Below are positions 54,663-64,000 of a stretch of DNA of 64,000 bases, piece by piece (within the stretch, counting starts at the first letter, position 1; each line of letters opens with the position of its first letter). Made by a program: the position numbers and the translations under genes. The notes below the pieces were generated by a model. That model saw only the letters and a program-made list of their open reading frames with translations. It made no database searches and was not told where the DNA came from. Source of the stretch: Actinomadura hallensis (GTDB taxonomy: Bacteria; Actinomycetota; Actinomycetes; Streptosporangiales; Streptosporangiaceae); the NCBI RefSeq assembly GCF_006716765.1, contig NZ_VFPO01000001.1, forward strand, positions 1,426,001 through 1,490,000. The letters run 5' to 3'.

Positions 54663-55043
54663 CTAGGTCCAGCCGCCGTACGGGACGGTGAGGATCTCCA
54701 TGTTGTGGCCGCTGGGGTCGGTGAAGTAGACGCCGCGTCCCCCGTCCCGCGTGTTGATCTGCCCGGCGCCGGACCCGTCCGGGTTCGCGTAGTACCGGGC
54801 GCCGGACTCCTTGATGCGGGCGAACATGGCGTCGAACTCCTCGTCCGGCACCAGGAACGCGCAGTGCTGGGAGCGGAAGTCGTCGGAGTCCATGAAGTCG
54901 ATCGTGACCCCGTTCCCCGTCTTCACCGGAATGAACGGCCCCGTCCGGGCTCCCGCCTCGATCCCGAGGATGCGCGCCAGGAACTCGGCGGACGTCTTCT
55001 TGTCCTGCGCCGGAACGATGATGTGATCGAGCAGAACGGACAT
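54663..55043 (-). CDS. VOC (glyoxalase-like) family protein
   Basis: A 126-residue vicinal-oxygen-chelate protein with two beta-alpha-beta-beta-beta units. Putative metal ligands are H7 in LLDHIIVPA, a second histidine in SQHCAFL, and a glutamate in HNMEILTVPYGG. It is of the type found in dioxygenases, glyoxalases and thiol transferases. ATG 55043 is preceded by GGGGAGG. The SoxR-like promoter upstream suggests a role in redox or electrophile defence. Confidence 0.85.
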   Translation of the reverse strand: MSVLLDHIIVPAQDKKTSAEFLARILGIEAGARTGPFIPVKTGNGVTIDFMDSDDFRSQHCAFLVPDEEFDAMFARIKESGARYYANPDGSGAGQINTRDGGRGVYFTDPSGHNMEILTVPYGGWT

Positions 55044-55090
55044 GGGTCCTCCCCGTACGCGGCCCGGCCGCTCCGGGCCTCCCACCGACG

Positions 55091-55121
55091 ACCCTGCCCT
55101 CTCAACCTAACTTGAGGTCAA
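55091..55121 (-). promoter_or_regulatory. MerR/SoxR-type promoter of VOC gene
   Basis: On the minus strand, TTGACC (55121-55116), a 19-base spacer and CAGGGT (55096-55091). The spacer holds the repeat CTCAA-N6-TTGAG (55101-55116). The layout and much of the sequence match the promoter at 35541-35571. Confidence 0.6.
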
Positions 55122-55224
55122 GCGCCCGCCGGTCCCTCCATGCCGAACACCATTCAGTGCGACCGTGCCCCCGTGCAGCTTCACCTGATCTCAAACCCCG
55201 GCCGCCGCCGACCACAACCCGCCC

Positions 55225-55614
55225 TCACAGGCGGAGGTGGCCTTCAACGAGTGGCGCGATCCGCTCGGCGATGGCCGGAACATCAGGGAGGACGTGCGTG
55301 GCGATGTCGAGCACGGTCGTGAAGAGCTCGTCCTCGGCCGCCGGGTCGAATCGTGCTCCGTTGAGCTTGAGGAAGACATCGGTCGCGGCGAACGCCACTC
55401 GTTTGTTCCCGTCCGTGAACGGGTGTGAGGTGGTGAGCGAATGAAGGAGCGCGGCGGCCTTCTCAATCAGCGTGGGGTAAGGGTCCATTCCGAAGGCCAC
55501 GGTGGAGGGCCGTGCGGCCGCAGACGCGACCAGCCCGACGTCACGCACGTTGAGGTTCTCGTCCACGATCCTGCGGCCGATGGCGATGATCTCTTCGGCG
55601 GTCAGGTACCGCAC
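55225..55614 (-). CDS. Doc-family (Fic fold) toxin
   Basis: A 129-residue death-on-curing protein. The Fic motif HPFTDGNKR is at 64-72, like the HPF-DGNKR of phage P1 Doc, which phosphorylates EF-Tu. A helix with DPYPTLIEKAAALLHSL precedes it. GTG 55614 lies 1 base beyond the antitoxin stop, indicating coupled translation. Expected to be a growth-arresting toxin held in check by the upstream gene product. Confidence 0.88.
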   Translation of the reverse strand: MRYLTAEEIIAIGRRIVDENLNVRDVGLVASAAARPSTVAFGMDPYPTLIEKAAALLHSLTTSHPFTDGNKRVAFAATDVFLKLNGARFDPAAEDELFTTVLDIATHVLPDVPAIAERIAPLVEGHLRL

Positions 55615-55615
55615 G

Positions 55616-55819
55616 TCACGCGTCGCCCAGCCGGTCGAGGAGCCTCCGGTGGTCCTCGCCGGTCTCGTCGGCGAGCCGCAGGACATGGGCGAGTTCGCGA
55701 CGCTGCCGGTACTCCTCCAGCGCCGTGATCAAGATCGCGTTCTTGGACTGGCGTTCCTCCGAGGCCACCTGATCGAGCCATGCGTCGAGGTCGGCGGGAA
55801 GACGTGCTGCGAATGCCAC
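55616..55819 (-). CDS. Ribbon-helix-helix antitoxin of Doc pair
   Basis: A 67-residue protein with an N-terminal strand (FAARLPADL) and two helices (DAWLDQVASEERQS and NAILITALEEYRQRRE), the ribbon-helix-helix form, followed by a C-terminal toxin-binding tail. GTG 55819 has AAGGAGCG upstream. It probably represses its own promoter through the palindrome at 55848-55865. This differs from the Phd-type antitoxin of the phage P1 pair. Confidence 0.82.
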   Translation of the reverse strand: MAFAARLPADLDAWLDQVASEERQSKNAILITALEEYRQRRELAHVLRLADETGEDHRRLLDRLGDA

Positions 55820-55847
55820 GGCGACGCTCCTTCAGATGGCGGCGACT

Positions 55848-55865
55848 GGTATCACCGATGATACC
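55848..55865. promoter_or_regulatory. Operator of toxin-antitoxin operon
   Basis: GGTATCA-CCGA-TGATACC is a perfect 7-base inverted repeat 29 bases upstream of the antitoxin start. On the minus strand it contains TATCAT, a likely -10, so antitoxin binding would block transcription. Confidence 0.65.
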
Positions 55866-55943
55866 GGCCGCGGCATCACTCTCATCCCTGCGTCATCTGG
55901 ATGGGGCGGGGCGCCTCACGGCGGGTCGTGGGCGGTGTGCGGG

Positions 55944-56282
55944 TCAGGCGCTGGCGCAGGTGATGCAGGTTCGGGCCGTCGGCCGGGCCTCCAGGCGCCC
56001 CTCGCCGATCGGCTTCTCGCAGCGTTCACAGACGCCGTAGGTGCCGTCGCGGAGCCGGCGCAGCGCGTCCTCGATGTCGGCCAGATTCTCACGGGCCCGC
56101 GCCAGGGACGCCTCGATCCGGGCGCGCTCGTAGGCGATCGTGGCGCCCTCCGGGTCGTGCTCGTCGTCCACGTTGGCGTACGCCGACCCTCGGACGACAC
56201 CGTCCCAATCACCACTGAGCGACGCGATGAGCTCCAGCGTCGCATCACGATCTGCGATGAGTCGCTTCTCCACAGTAGTCAT
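55944..56282 (-). CDS. DksA/TraR-type zinc-finger protein
   Basis: A 112-residue protein: a long N-terminal coiled region (about 3-80) and a C-terminal C4 zinc finger with C85, C88, C106 and C109 (CERCEKPI, CITC). DksA-like proteins bind the RNA polymerase secondary channel and modulate rRNA and stress promoters. The coiled-coil tip segment is DDEHDPEGA. No operon partner. Confidence 0.85.
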   Translation of the reverse strand: MTTVEKRLIADRDATLELIASLSGDWDGVVRGSAYANVDDEHDPEGATIAYERARIEASLARARENLADIEDALRRLRDGTYGVCERCEKPIGEGRLEARPTARTCITCASA

Positions 56283-56335
56283 CGCCCCCCTTCAACGCCC
56301 CCCGCCCCGCCCAAAATTCCGGAGGAGGGGCGGGT

Positions 56336-56367
56336 GGGCGATGGGGTGGAGGCGGGCCCCATCGCCC
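56336..56367 (-). terminator. Terminator of secreted lipase gene
   Basis: GGGCGATGGGG (56336-56346) pairs with CCCCATCGCCC (56357-56367) around a 10-base loop, 7 bases past the lipase stop on the minus strand. A second weaker GC hairpin follows at 56306-56334. Confidence 0.75.
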
Positions 56368-56374
56368 TTGGGGG

Positions 56375-57262
56375 TCAGGAGAGGCAGCGGACGCGTTTGC
56401 GTTCGTTCTCGGGGGCGAGGGCGTTGGCGATGATCCGGTGGGTGACGGGGCTGGCGACGATGGCCGCGTGCTCGGCGATCGAGAGGCGGCACACGTCCTG
56501 GAGGAGGACGTTGTTCACGTTGTCGCCGGTGAGGAACTGCGAGCGGTACGGGGTGACGATCTCGTCGTACTTGGTGGCGATGACGGTGTACTCGACGCCG
56601 GGCACGGTCTGGCCGCCGGCGTTGAGCTCGGTGAGGAAGTCCGAGCCCCTCACCTGCTGGTAGCACGAGTAGCAGACGTGGCTGGTGAGGTCGACGATGC
56701 CGAACCACTTGGCGAGCTTCGTCAGCCCCCAGAGGTTCGTGCCGTCGTTGGACGGGGCGATGCCGACCAGGTGGCGGACGTGCTCGGCGCCGCCGAGGTA
56801 CTTCAGGTAGTAGCGCGGCATCATGCCGCCCTGGGAGTGGCCGACGAGGTCGACCTTTTCGGCGCCGGTCTTCGACTTCACCTCCTGGACGAACGCGGCG
56901 AGCTGCCGCGCGGACACGGTGATGTCTCCCGTGCCCTGGAAGAAGCCGTGCGGCTTGCCGCCGTAGTTGAAGGCGTAGACGCAGTGTCCGGCCTTGCGGA
57001 GCGCCGGGACGGTGGCGAACCAGTTGTCGAGTGCGTTGGCGAACGTGCCGTGGACGAGGATCAGCGGGACGGGCCGTGACCGGGAGCGGCACGACCAGTC
57101 GTTGACCCCGGCCGGGAGCAGGCCGGGGACGGGCGCGTCGGACGGGGAGTCGCCGGTGGACGGGGGTGGCGGGGTGTCGGCTGAGGCGGGGGCGGTGAAC
57201 AGGGGGGTGGTGAACAGGGGGACGGCCAGCAGGAGCGCGGCGAGGGTGGTGAGAAGGCGCAT
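56375..57262 (-). CDS. Secreted triacylglycerol lipase-like alpha/beta hydrolase
   Basis: A 295-residue secreted lipase. A signal peptide (LLTTLAALLLAVPLFTTPLF, cleavage near PASA) is followed by a Pro/Ser linker. The hydrolase has the oxyanion segment LILVHGTFAN, the nucleophile elbow VGHSQGGMM, the acid in ATKYDEIVTPY and the histidine in SIAEHAAIV. CYSCY and the terminal CLS may form disulphides. The start ATG 57262 is preceded by AAGGGAG. A 12-base palindrome lies upstream at 57283-57294. Confidence 0.88.
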   Translation of the reverse strand: MRLLTTLAALLLAVPLFTTPLFTAPASADTPPPPSTGDSPSDAPVPGLLPAGVNDWSCRSRSRPVPLILVHGTFANALDNWFATVPALRKAGHCVYAFNYGGKPHGFFQGTGDITVSARQLAAFVQEVKSKTGAEKVDLVGHSQGGMMPRYYLKYLGGAEHVRHLVGIAPSNDGTNLWGLTKLAKWFGIVDLTSHVCYSCYQQVRGSDFLTELNAGGQTVPGVEYTVIATKYDEIVTPYRSQFLTGDNVNNVLLQDVCRLSIAEHAAIVASPVTHRIIANALAPENERKRVRCLS

Positions 57263-57282
57263 GGGCTCCCTTCCCTGCGTAA

Positions 57283-57294
57283 GCAAGTACTTGC
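57283..57294. promoter_or_regulatory. Palindromic operator between lipase and truncated hydrolase
   Basis: GCAAGTACTTGC is a perfect 12-base palindrome 21 bases upstream of the lipase start. It resembles TetR-family operators of lipid genes and nearly fits the CAAG-N2-CTTG core of KstR2 boxes. No TetR gene is in the window. Confidence 0.45.
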
Positions 57295-57316
57295 ATGGTG
57301 CACCAAGAAGAATGTC

Positions 57317-58222
57317 GTGAGAAGGGGTGGTTTGTTCCGCGATGTCCTGATTGGTGGGACGAGTTCGATCGAGCAGTTCCCCCGGTACTACGACGGCGCG
57401 CTGCCCATGTGCGGGGTGCTCGGCGACCACGAGCTGTTCGACTTCTTCCTCGACTACAACCTGGTCGCTCAGGAGCTGGCGGGCGTCCATGAGTATCCGG
57501 TGACGGAGAACTACGCCACCGTGACCGTCCCGAAGATCCTGGAGAACCTCGGGCTGACCGGGTTGACGCCCGGCGGCCCGGACACCGCGAACGAACGCGG
57601 TAAGCAGTTCCGCGCCATCGCCGTCAACCGCTCGGGCGGGCCGAGGCCCGGGGACGCGGCGGCGTTCGCGTACTGGAAGAGCTTCCCGTTCACGCTGGCG
57701 ACCCCGCCCGTTCCCGGCGCGACCCTGGCCGAGAACCCGGACCAGCTCTCCACGAACCTGCTCACCTGGTACAGCCCGAACAGGCCGTTCAACGTCAACG
57801 CCGGTGTGCAGAGGGTGCGGGCCGAGAATCTGCCGGCGCGGCTGTCGAACCGGCTCACCCAGATCCCGCGCGTCAACGGGCGTCCGGGCGTTCCGGTGCT
57901 GAGCCTGCACGGGCTCGGCGACATGTTCGTCCCGTTCTCCATGGAGCAGATCTACGCCTCCGAAGTGGCGTGGCACCGCCGGTCGCGGTTCCTCGTGCAG
58001 CGGGCGATCCGCACGGTCGAGCACTGCGAGTTCTCCGCGGCCGAGGCGGGGACGGCCTGGGACGACCTGGTCCGCTGGGTCGAGCGCGGCAAGCGTCCCG
58101 GCGGGGACGTGACCACGAAGCCGCGGGTGGTGGCCCGCTCCGACTACGGCTGCCGCTACAGCGACCGCGCCGCCTACGACGCCGGCGCCGGCACCCGGAG
58201 GCTGTTCCCCGCCTGCCCCTGA
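57317..58222 (+). pseudogene. 5'-truncated alpha/beta hydrolase gene
   Basis: About 300 residues of an alpha/beta hydrolase survive, starting abruptly at IGGTSSIEQFPRYYDGALPM, a segment that normally follows the nucleophile elbow. The acid (LHGLGDMFVP) and histidine (RTVEHCEFS) are present, but the N-terminal half with signal peptide, oxyanion hole and GxSxG serine is missing. The frame starts at GTG 57317 with no ribosome binding site. It is probably non-functional, with the deletion ending close to the lipase promoter. Confidence 0.7.
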
Positions 58223-58226
58223 GCCG

Positions 58227-59534
58227 CTATTTCGGGCGGACCTCTTCGAGGCGGGGCGGGGGGTGGCCGCGGGGGCCGCGGATCAGGAAGGTGCCGATGA
58301 AGACGAGGAGGCCGGACAGGGCCAGCACCAGCTGTGACGGGCGGAGCCCGAAGGGGCTGACGTCCCAGCTCTTGAGGAGGTCGGCGGTGGCGCCCGCGCC
58401 CAGCGCCGCCAGCGCCAGGCCGAACCGCAGGACGGCGTGGAACGCGGTGAGCGCCAGGTTGCGGAGATAGCCGTCCAGGCCCTCCTGCAGGTAGGTGATG
58501 CCCCCGACCAGCGCGGCGGTCGCGGACGCGCCGAACAGCACCGCGCCGACGAACGCCCAGGCCGTGGACGCGATCAGGCCCATGGCGGCGATCACGATGC
58601 CCTGGACGGCGGTCGCCGTGCGGACCTGCGCCATCAGGTTCCACCGGCCGCGCCGGACGATCAGCAGGCCGGTCACGGCGCCGACCCCGAACAGCGCGAC
58701 CAGCGTCCCGAACCCGATCGGGCCCGCGTCCAGGACGTTGCGGACGAACACCACCCCGAGCGAGAACAGCGCGCCCAGCCCCAGCGCGATCACCGCGACG
58801 CCCGGCAGGATCCCGCGGACGACCTCCAGCCGGAGCCCGTCGATGAACCGGCCCTGCCGCCTGCCCTCGCGGGTGGTGAGCGGTTCCCCGGCGCCGGGGC
58901 CGAGGTCCGGGATGGAGCGGATGAAGAAGTAGGACACCAGGTACGTCGCCGCGTTCAGCCAGAACACCAGGACGTAGCGCCAGTGGCCCTCCCAGCCGAG
59001 GCTGTTCGACGCCCACAGCAGCAGCCCGAACACCCCGGCGCCGACCGGGATCATGCCGTAGGAGGTGGCCATCGTGATGCCGTTGGCCAGTTCCAGGGTG
59101 CCGGTGTCGTGCTCCTGGCCGTCCCGGCGTTTCCTTCCCCGGCCGGGCCCGCTGATGAGGTAGGGGATCGCGGCGTCCCGGGCGGGCAGGAACACCAGGC
59201 CGACGACCTCGATGGCGAACGCCCAGAAGTACACCCACCACAGCCAGGGCAGGACGGGCAGCAGCACCGCCATCCCGACCCGGATCAGGTCGGATTTCAT
59301 CATCACGCTGCGGCGCCGCCACCGGGTGACGATCCGCGCCGCCACCGGCGCGCCGACCGCGTAGGGGAGCAGGCGCAGCACCAGCACCCCGCCGACCGCC
59401 GTCGTGGAGCCGCTCAGCTCCAGCACGAAGTACATCAGGGCGAGCGTGCCCATCCAGTCACCCAGCGAGGAGGTGATCTGCCCGATCATGAGCCGCCGGA
59501 AGTCGCGGCGGTTCAGCGGCCCTCGGAGTCCCAC
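58227..59534 (-). CDS. MFS transporter
   Basis: A 435-residue permease with about 12 helices of the MFS group of macrolide-type efflux and ABC-free exporters (start LNRRDFRRLMIGQITSSLGDWMGTLAL). The central loop (about 145-165) is basic and polar. I chose GTG 59534, which follows GGAAGG and overlaps the glycosyltransferase end by 22 bases; the frame is open further upstream. The substrate is unknown; with the GT4 partner it could export a glycolipid or natural product. Confidence 0.8.
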   Translation of the reverse strand: MGLRGPLNRRDFRRLMIGQITSSLGDWMGTLALMYFVLELSGSTTAVGGVLVLRLLPYAVGAPVAARIVTRWRRRSVMMKSDLIRVGMAVLLPVLPWLWWVYFWAFAIEVVGLVFLPARDAAIPYLISGPGRGRKRRDGQEHDTGTLELANGITMATSYGMIPVGAGVFGLLLWASNSLGWEGHWRYVLVFWLNAATYLVSYFFIRSIPDLGPGAGEPLTTREGRRQGRFIDGLRLEVVRGILPGVAVIALGLGALFSLGVVFVRNVLDAGPIGFGTLVALFGVGAVTGLLIVRRGRWNLMAQVRTATAVQGIVIAAMGLIASTAWAFVGAVLFGASATAALVGGITYLQEGLDGYLRNLALTAFHAVLRFGLALAALGAGATADLLKSWDVSPFGLRPSQLVLALSGLLVFIGTFLIRGPRGHPPPRLEEVRPK

Positions 59535-60706
59535 ACCGGAGCCTTCCGTGCCGCTTGCCGGGACCGCGGCCGCGCCACCGGTGCCGCCGATGCGTCCGGG
59601 GGGTCGTGGAGGAGGCCGGCGAGCCGGGCGGCGGCCCGGTCCCAGCTCCAGGTCGCGCACACCCAGCGGCGGCCCGCCTCGCCCATGCGGCGTGCGGCGG
59701 ACGGGTCGTCCAAGAGTTCGTTCAGCGCGCGTGTCAGCTCACGGGGGTCGGCCGCGTCGACCACCATCCCGGTCTCGCCGTCGAGGACCGACTCGGGGCT
59801 GCCCCCGGACCGCCCGACCACGACCGGGAGCCCGGCGGCCGACGCCTCCAGCACCGACAGCCCGAGCCCCTCGACCTGCAGGCCGCGGCGCTCGTCGCGG
59901 CACGGCAGGACGAACGCGTCCGCGGCGGCGTAGTAGCCCGGCAGGTCCGCGTCCGGCACCGGCCCGGTCAGCGTGACCGTGCCGGGGACCTCGCGCTCCG
60001 CCCGGTCGGCGAGCCGCCGCCGCATCGGGCCCTCGCCGACGATGACGAGCCGCGCGCCCGGATGCCGCCGGAGGACCTCGGGCCAGGCGTCCAGGAGCCG
60101 GTCGTGGCCCTTGCGGAGGACGAGGCGCGACACGCTGACGACGACGGGCCCGTCGCCGAGCCCGTGCCGGCGGCGCGCCGTCGCGCCGTCAAGCCCGGGC
60201 CGAAAACGGGACGGGTCCACGGCGCCGGCGAGCTGCACGAGCCGCGTCCGGTCGCCGAGGGCGGCGGCCACCTCGGCGCGGCACGTGTCGGTGAGGTAGG
60301 TCAGCGCGTCGATCGTCCGGGACACGGCGCGCAGCGCGGCGCGGGTGGGCGCGGCGCGGAACCAGCCGATCTCCTGGCCGTGGGTGGACGCGACCAGCCG
60401 CCGCACCCCGGCCGCCTTCACCAGCGGCGCGTACATCGCGAACGGCGCGGCGGCGGGGATCCACGCGGTGTGGACGCCGTGTTCGGCGACGAGCCGGCGC
60501 AGCCCCCGGAACAGCAGGTAGCCGTGCCGCCGCACGACGGGGAAGCCGAGCCCCGCGTCGAACCCGGAGGCCCCCGGCCACGCGGGCGCGACGACGACGA
60601 GCCGGTCGGCGGGGAGCCTGCGCACCAGCTCCCATGTGAACGTCTGGACGCCGCCCGGCTCCGGTGGGAAGTGCCCGGTCATCACGAGCGTCCGGGGTAT
60701 GTCCAT
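59513..60706 (-). CDS. GT4-family glycosyltransferase (PimB-like)
   Basis: A 397-residue GT-B enzyme. The N-terminal glycine-rich loop HFPPEPGGVQTF is at about 12-23, and the C-terminal donor site has SRLVLRKGHDRLLDAW and the EX7E motif in GLGLSVLEASAAGLPVVVG. It resembles phosphatidylinositol mannosyltransferases and other GDP-mannose enzymes of actinomycetes. The C-terminus is basic. The start ATG 60706. Coupled with the MFS gene by a 22-base overlap. Confidence 0.85.
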   Translation of the reverse strand: MDIPRTLVMTGHFPPEPGGVQTFTWELVRRLPADRLVVVAPAWPGASGFDAGLGFPVVRRHGYLLFRGLRRLVAEHGVHTAWIPAAAPFAMYAPLVKAAGVRRLVASTHGQEIGWFRAAPTRAALRAVSRTIDALTYLTDTCRAEVAAALGDRTRLVQLAGAVDPSRFRPGLDGATARRRHGLGDGPVVVSVSRLVLRKGHDRLLDAWPEVLRRHPGARLVIVGEGPMRRRLADRAEREVPGTVTLTGPVPDADLPGYYAAADAFVLPCRDERRGLQVEGLGLSVLEASAAGLPVVVGRSGGSPESVLDGETGMVVDAADPRELTRALNELLDDPSAARRMGEAGRRWVCATWSWDRAAARLAGLLHDPPDASAAPVARPRSRQAARKAPVWDSEGR

Positions 60707-60804
60707 GCAGACCCGTTTTCCCAGGTACGGGCGGCCCATGCGCCCGGGTCCGGCCACACGCGCCCGTGGCCGGACCGGTCGTCGGCGCGACCGTAAAGGC
60801 GGGG

Positions 60805-62575
<1,771 letters not shown>

Positions 62576-62581
62576 CCGCGC

Positions 62582-63661
62582 ATGGTCTCCGCGATCGTCT
62601 GGGGCACCGGCAACGTCGGGCGGCTCGCCGTCCGCGCCGTGGACGCCCAGCCCGGACTGGAACTCACCGGCGTGATCGTCCACGACCCCGGCAAGGCCGG
62701 GCGCGACGCGGGCGACCTCGCCGGGCTCGGCCGCGACCTCGGCGTCACCGCCACCACCGACGTCGACGCCGTCCTCGCCTCCCGGCCGCAGGCCGTGGTG
62801 TACGCGGCGTCCGGCGACGTCCGCCCCGACGACGCCCTCGCCGACGTCCTCCGCGCGATCCGCGCCGGCGCCGTCGTCGTCACCCCCGCCCTGTACGCCC
62901 TCTACGACCAGCGCAACGCCCCGCCCGAGATGCGGCAGGCGGTCCTCGACGCGGTCGCCGAGGGCGGCGGCTCGCTGTTCGTCTCCGGCGTCGACCCGGG
63001 CTGGGGCAACGACGTCCTGCCCCTCATGATCAGCGGGCTCGCCGGGACCATCGACGTGATCCGCTGCCAGGAGATCTTCGACTACACCACCTACGACCAG
63101 CCCGACTCCGTCCGGTACCTGGTCGGCATGGGCCAGCCGATGGACTACGAGCCGCCCATGCTCGCCGCCACCGTCCCCACCATGGTGTGGGGCGGGCAGG
63201 TCCGGCTGATGGCCCACGCCCTGGGCGTCGAACTGGACGAGATCCGCGAGACCGTGGACCGCCTCCCGCTGGACGAGACCGTCACCACCCGCTCCATGGG
63301 CGACTTCGAGAAGGGCACGCAGGGAGCGGTCCGCTTCGAGGTGCAGGGCATCGTCCAGGGCGAACCCCGCATCGTCATCGAGCACGTCACCCGAATCCAC
63401 CCGTCCTGCGCCCCCGACTGGCCGAAGCCGCCGGACGGCGACGGCGCGCACCGCGTCATCATCGAGGGCGAGCCGCGCATCGAGGTCACGGTCGAGGCCA
63501 CCGACGCGCACGGCAACCGCGCCGCCGGCGGCAACGCCACCGCGGTCGGGCGCCTCGTCGGCGCGATCGACTGGCTCGTGGACGCCGGGCCCGGCCTCTA
63601 CGACGCCCTCGACGTCCCCGTCCGGCCCGCCGTCGGCAAGCTCGGAGGCACCCGCCCATGA
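62582..63661 (+). CDS. DapB-like NAD(P)-binding oxidoreductase
   Basis: A 359-residue protein with an N-terminal Rossmann motif (VWGTGNVGRLAVRAV) and a dihydrodipicolinate-reductase-like C-terminal domain. Relatives include 2,4-diaminopentanoate dehydrogenase and many uncharacterised mycobacterial proteins in lipid or steroid loci. The dapC gene 19 kb away is unrelated. The stop overlaps the next start (ATGA). Start ATG is supported by the leaderless promoter. Confidence 0.78.
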   Translation: MVSAIVWGTGNVGRLAVRAVDAQPGLELTGVIVHDPGKAGRDAGDLAGLGRDLGVTATTDVDAVLASRPQAVVYAASGDVRPDDALADVLRAIRAGAVVVTPALYALYDQRNAPPEMRQAVLDAVAEGGGSLFVSGVDPGWGNDVLPLMISGLAGTIDVIRCQEIFDYTTYDQPDSVRYLVGMGQPMDYEPPMLAATVPTMVWGGQVRLMAHALGVELDEIRETVDRLPLDETVTTRSMGDFEKGTQGAVRFEVQGIVQGEPRIVIEHVTRIHPSCAPDWPKPPDGDGAHRVIIEGEPRIEVTVEATDAHGNRAAGGNATAVGRLVGAIDWLVDAGPGLYDALDVPVRPAVGKLGGTRP

Positions 63662-64000
63662 ACCTCGACGTCCCCGACGGCAAGGACCCCATCCAGTACG
63701 CGTGGGGCGAGCTGGTCCCCGGCATCGGCCCCGCCGCCGCGCACCTCTCCCTGGCCGTCTACGAGCACACCACCCTCGGCCTCCGCGAGTTCGAGGCGGC
63801 GCGCCTGCGCGTGGCCCAGCTCAACGGCTGCGCGTTCTGCCTCGACTGGCGCACCGAACGCGACGGGCGGAAGGTCGAGGACGGGTTCGCCGACGCGGTC
63901 ACCGAATGGCGCACCACCGACGCCTTCGACGACCGCACCCGCCTCGCCGCCGAGTACGCCGAACGGTACGTCCTCGACCACCACGGCCTCGACGAGGAGT
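63658..64000 (+). CDS. Carboxymuconolactone decarboxylase/AhpD-like protein, partial
   Basis: The first 114 codons of a gene cut by the window end. The CxxC-type motif NGCAFCLDWR (about 57-66) is the AhpD/CMD redox site; E and H residues nearby complete the usual pattern. It is translationally coupled to the DapB-like gene. In mycobacteria such pairs occur in TetR-controlled lipid loci. The function is unknown; peroxidase or decarboxylase activity is possible. Confidence 0.8.
   Translation, partial: MNLDVPDGKDPIQYAWGELVPGIGPAAAHLSLAVYEHTTLGLREFEAARLRVAQLNGCAFCLDWRTERDGRKVEDGFADAVTEWRTTDAFDDRTRLAAEYAERYVLDHHGLDEE

Noticed and set aside
57283..57294. KstR2 box
   Set aside because: The core CAAG-N2-CTTG fits, but the flanking base on one side does not, and no KstR2-type gene set is visible; kept only as a generic palindrome.
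62582..63661. dapB, housekeeping dihydrodipicolinate reductase
   Set aside because: It is about 100 residues longer than DapB and sits with a carboxymuconolactone decarboxylase gene under a TetR-like operator, so a different substrate is more likely.

Overview
The window is very GC-rich, densely coding DNA of an actinomycete (Actinomycetota), most likely a Streptosporangiales or Thermomonosporaceae (Actinomadura-like) chromosome. The evidence is near-universal G/C at third codon positions, the mycothiol gene mshB, a 7Fe ferredoxin next to dapC, two different succinate dehydrogenases, a DUF742 protein, Trypco1 and SAV_2336-type genes, and many genes whose start codon lies 6-8 bases after a TAnnnT -10 element (leaderless pattern). 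The genus is inference. No tRNA, rRNA, insertion sequence, prophage or CRISPR array was found.

Layout. 1-10145: two complete succinate dehydrogenase operons, sdh1 (+) and sdh2 (-), with Crp/Fnr- and LysR-family genes between them and matching candidate operators. 10270-22662: RsbU-type phosphatase, an ABC-transporter remnant, a DPP-IV-like peptidase, a membrane Ser/Thr kinase, mshB, an LCP protein, rocD with a divergent Lrp regulator, an RraA-like gene and secreted proteins. 22670-28327: an unusual conflict/signalling locus made of a 1667-residue protein joining a SAV_2336 (vWA-like) module to five P-loop domains that all lack Walker A residues, a broken trypsin-like gene and a Trypco1 gene. 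28412-35446: a GT-C glycosyltransferase, then an operon of lipoprotein, secreted protein and two tandem paralogous receptor kinases plus a decayed third copy. 35541-44193: housekeeping and redox genes (quinone oxidoreductase, hydrolase, CysRS-like pseudoenzyme, methyltransferase, enoyl-CoA hydratase, polysaccharide deacetylase, fdxA, dapC).

44472-49659: a compact, translationally coupled cluster (DUF4178, DUF2617, DUF4247, DUF350, a second DUF4247-like protein, a collagen-like membrane protein, a membrane-bound spermidine synthase), probably a polyamine/membrane-stress module. 49664-56282: MerR regulator with acyl-CoA dehydrogenase, lone DUF742 protein, KtrAB-type potassium uptake, a VOC protein under a SoxR-like promoter, a Doc toxin-antitoxin pair and a DksA-like protein. 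56375-64000: lipid and steroid genes, namely a secreted lipase, a 5'-truncated hydrolase, an MFS transporter with a GT4 glycosyltransferase, a Tat-exported cholesterol oxidase with a KstR-like box, and a DapB-like/carboxymuconolactone decarboxylase pair that runs off the window.

Some genes appear to work together through shared regulatory architecture. The quinone oxidoreductase and VOC genes, 19 kb apart, carry near-identical MerR-type promoters (TTGACC, 19-bp spacer, CAGG-T). The sdh operons carry Crp-like and LysR-like sites matching the two regulators between them.
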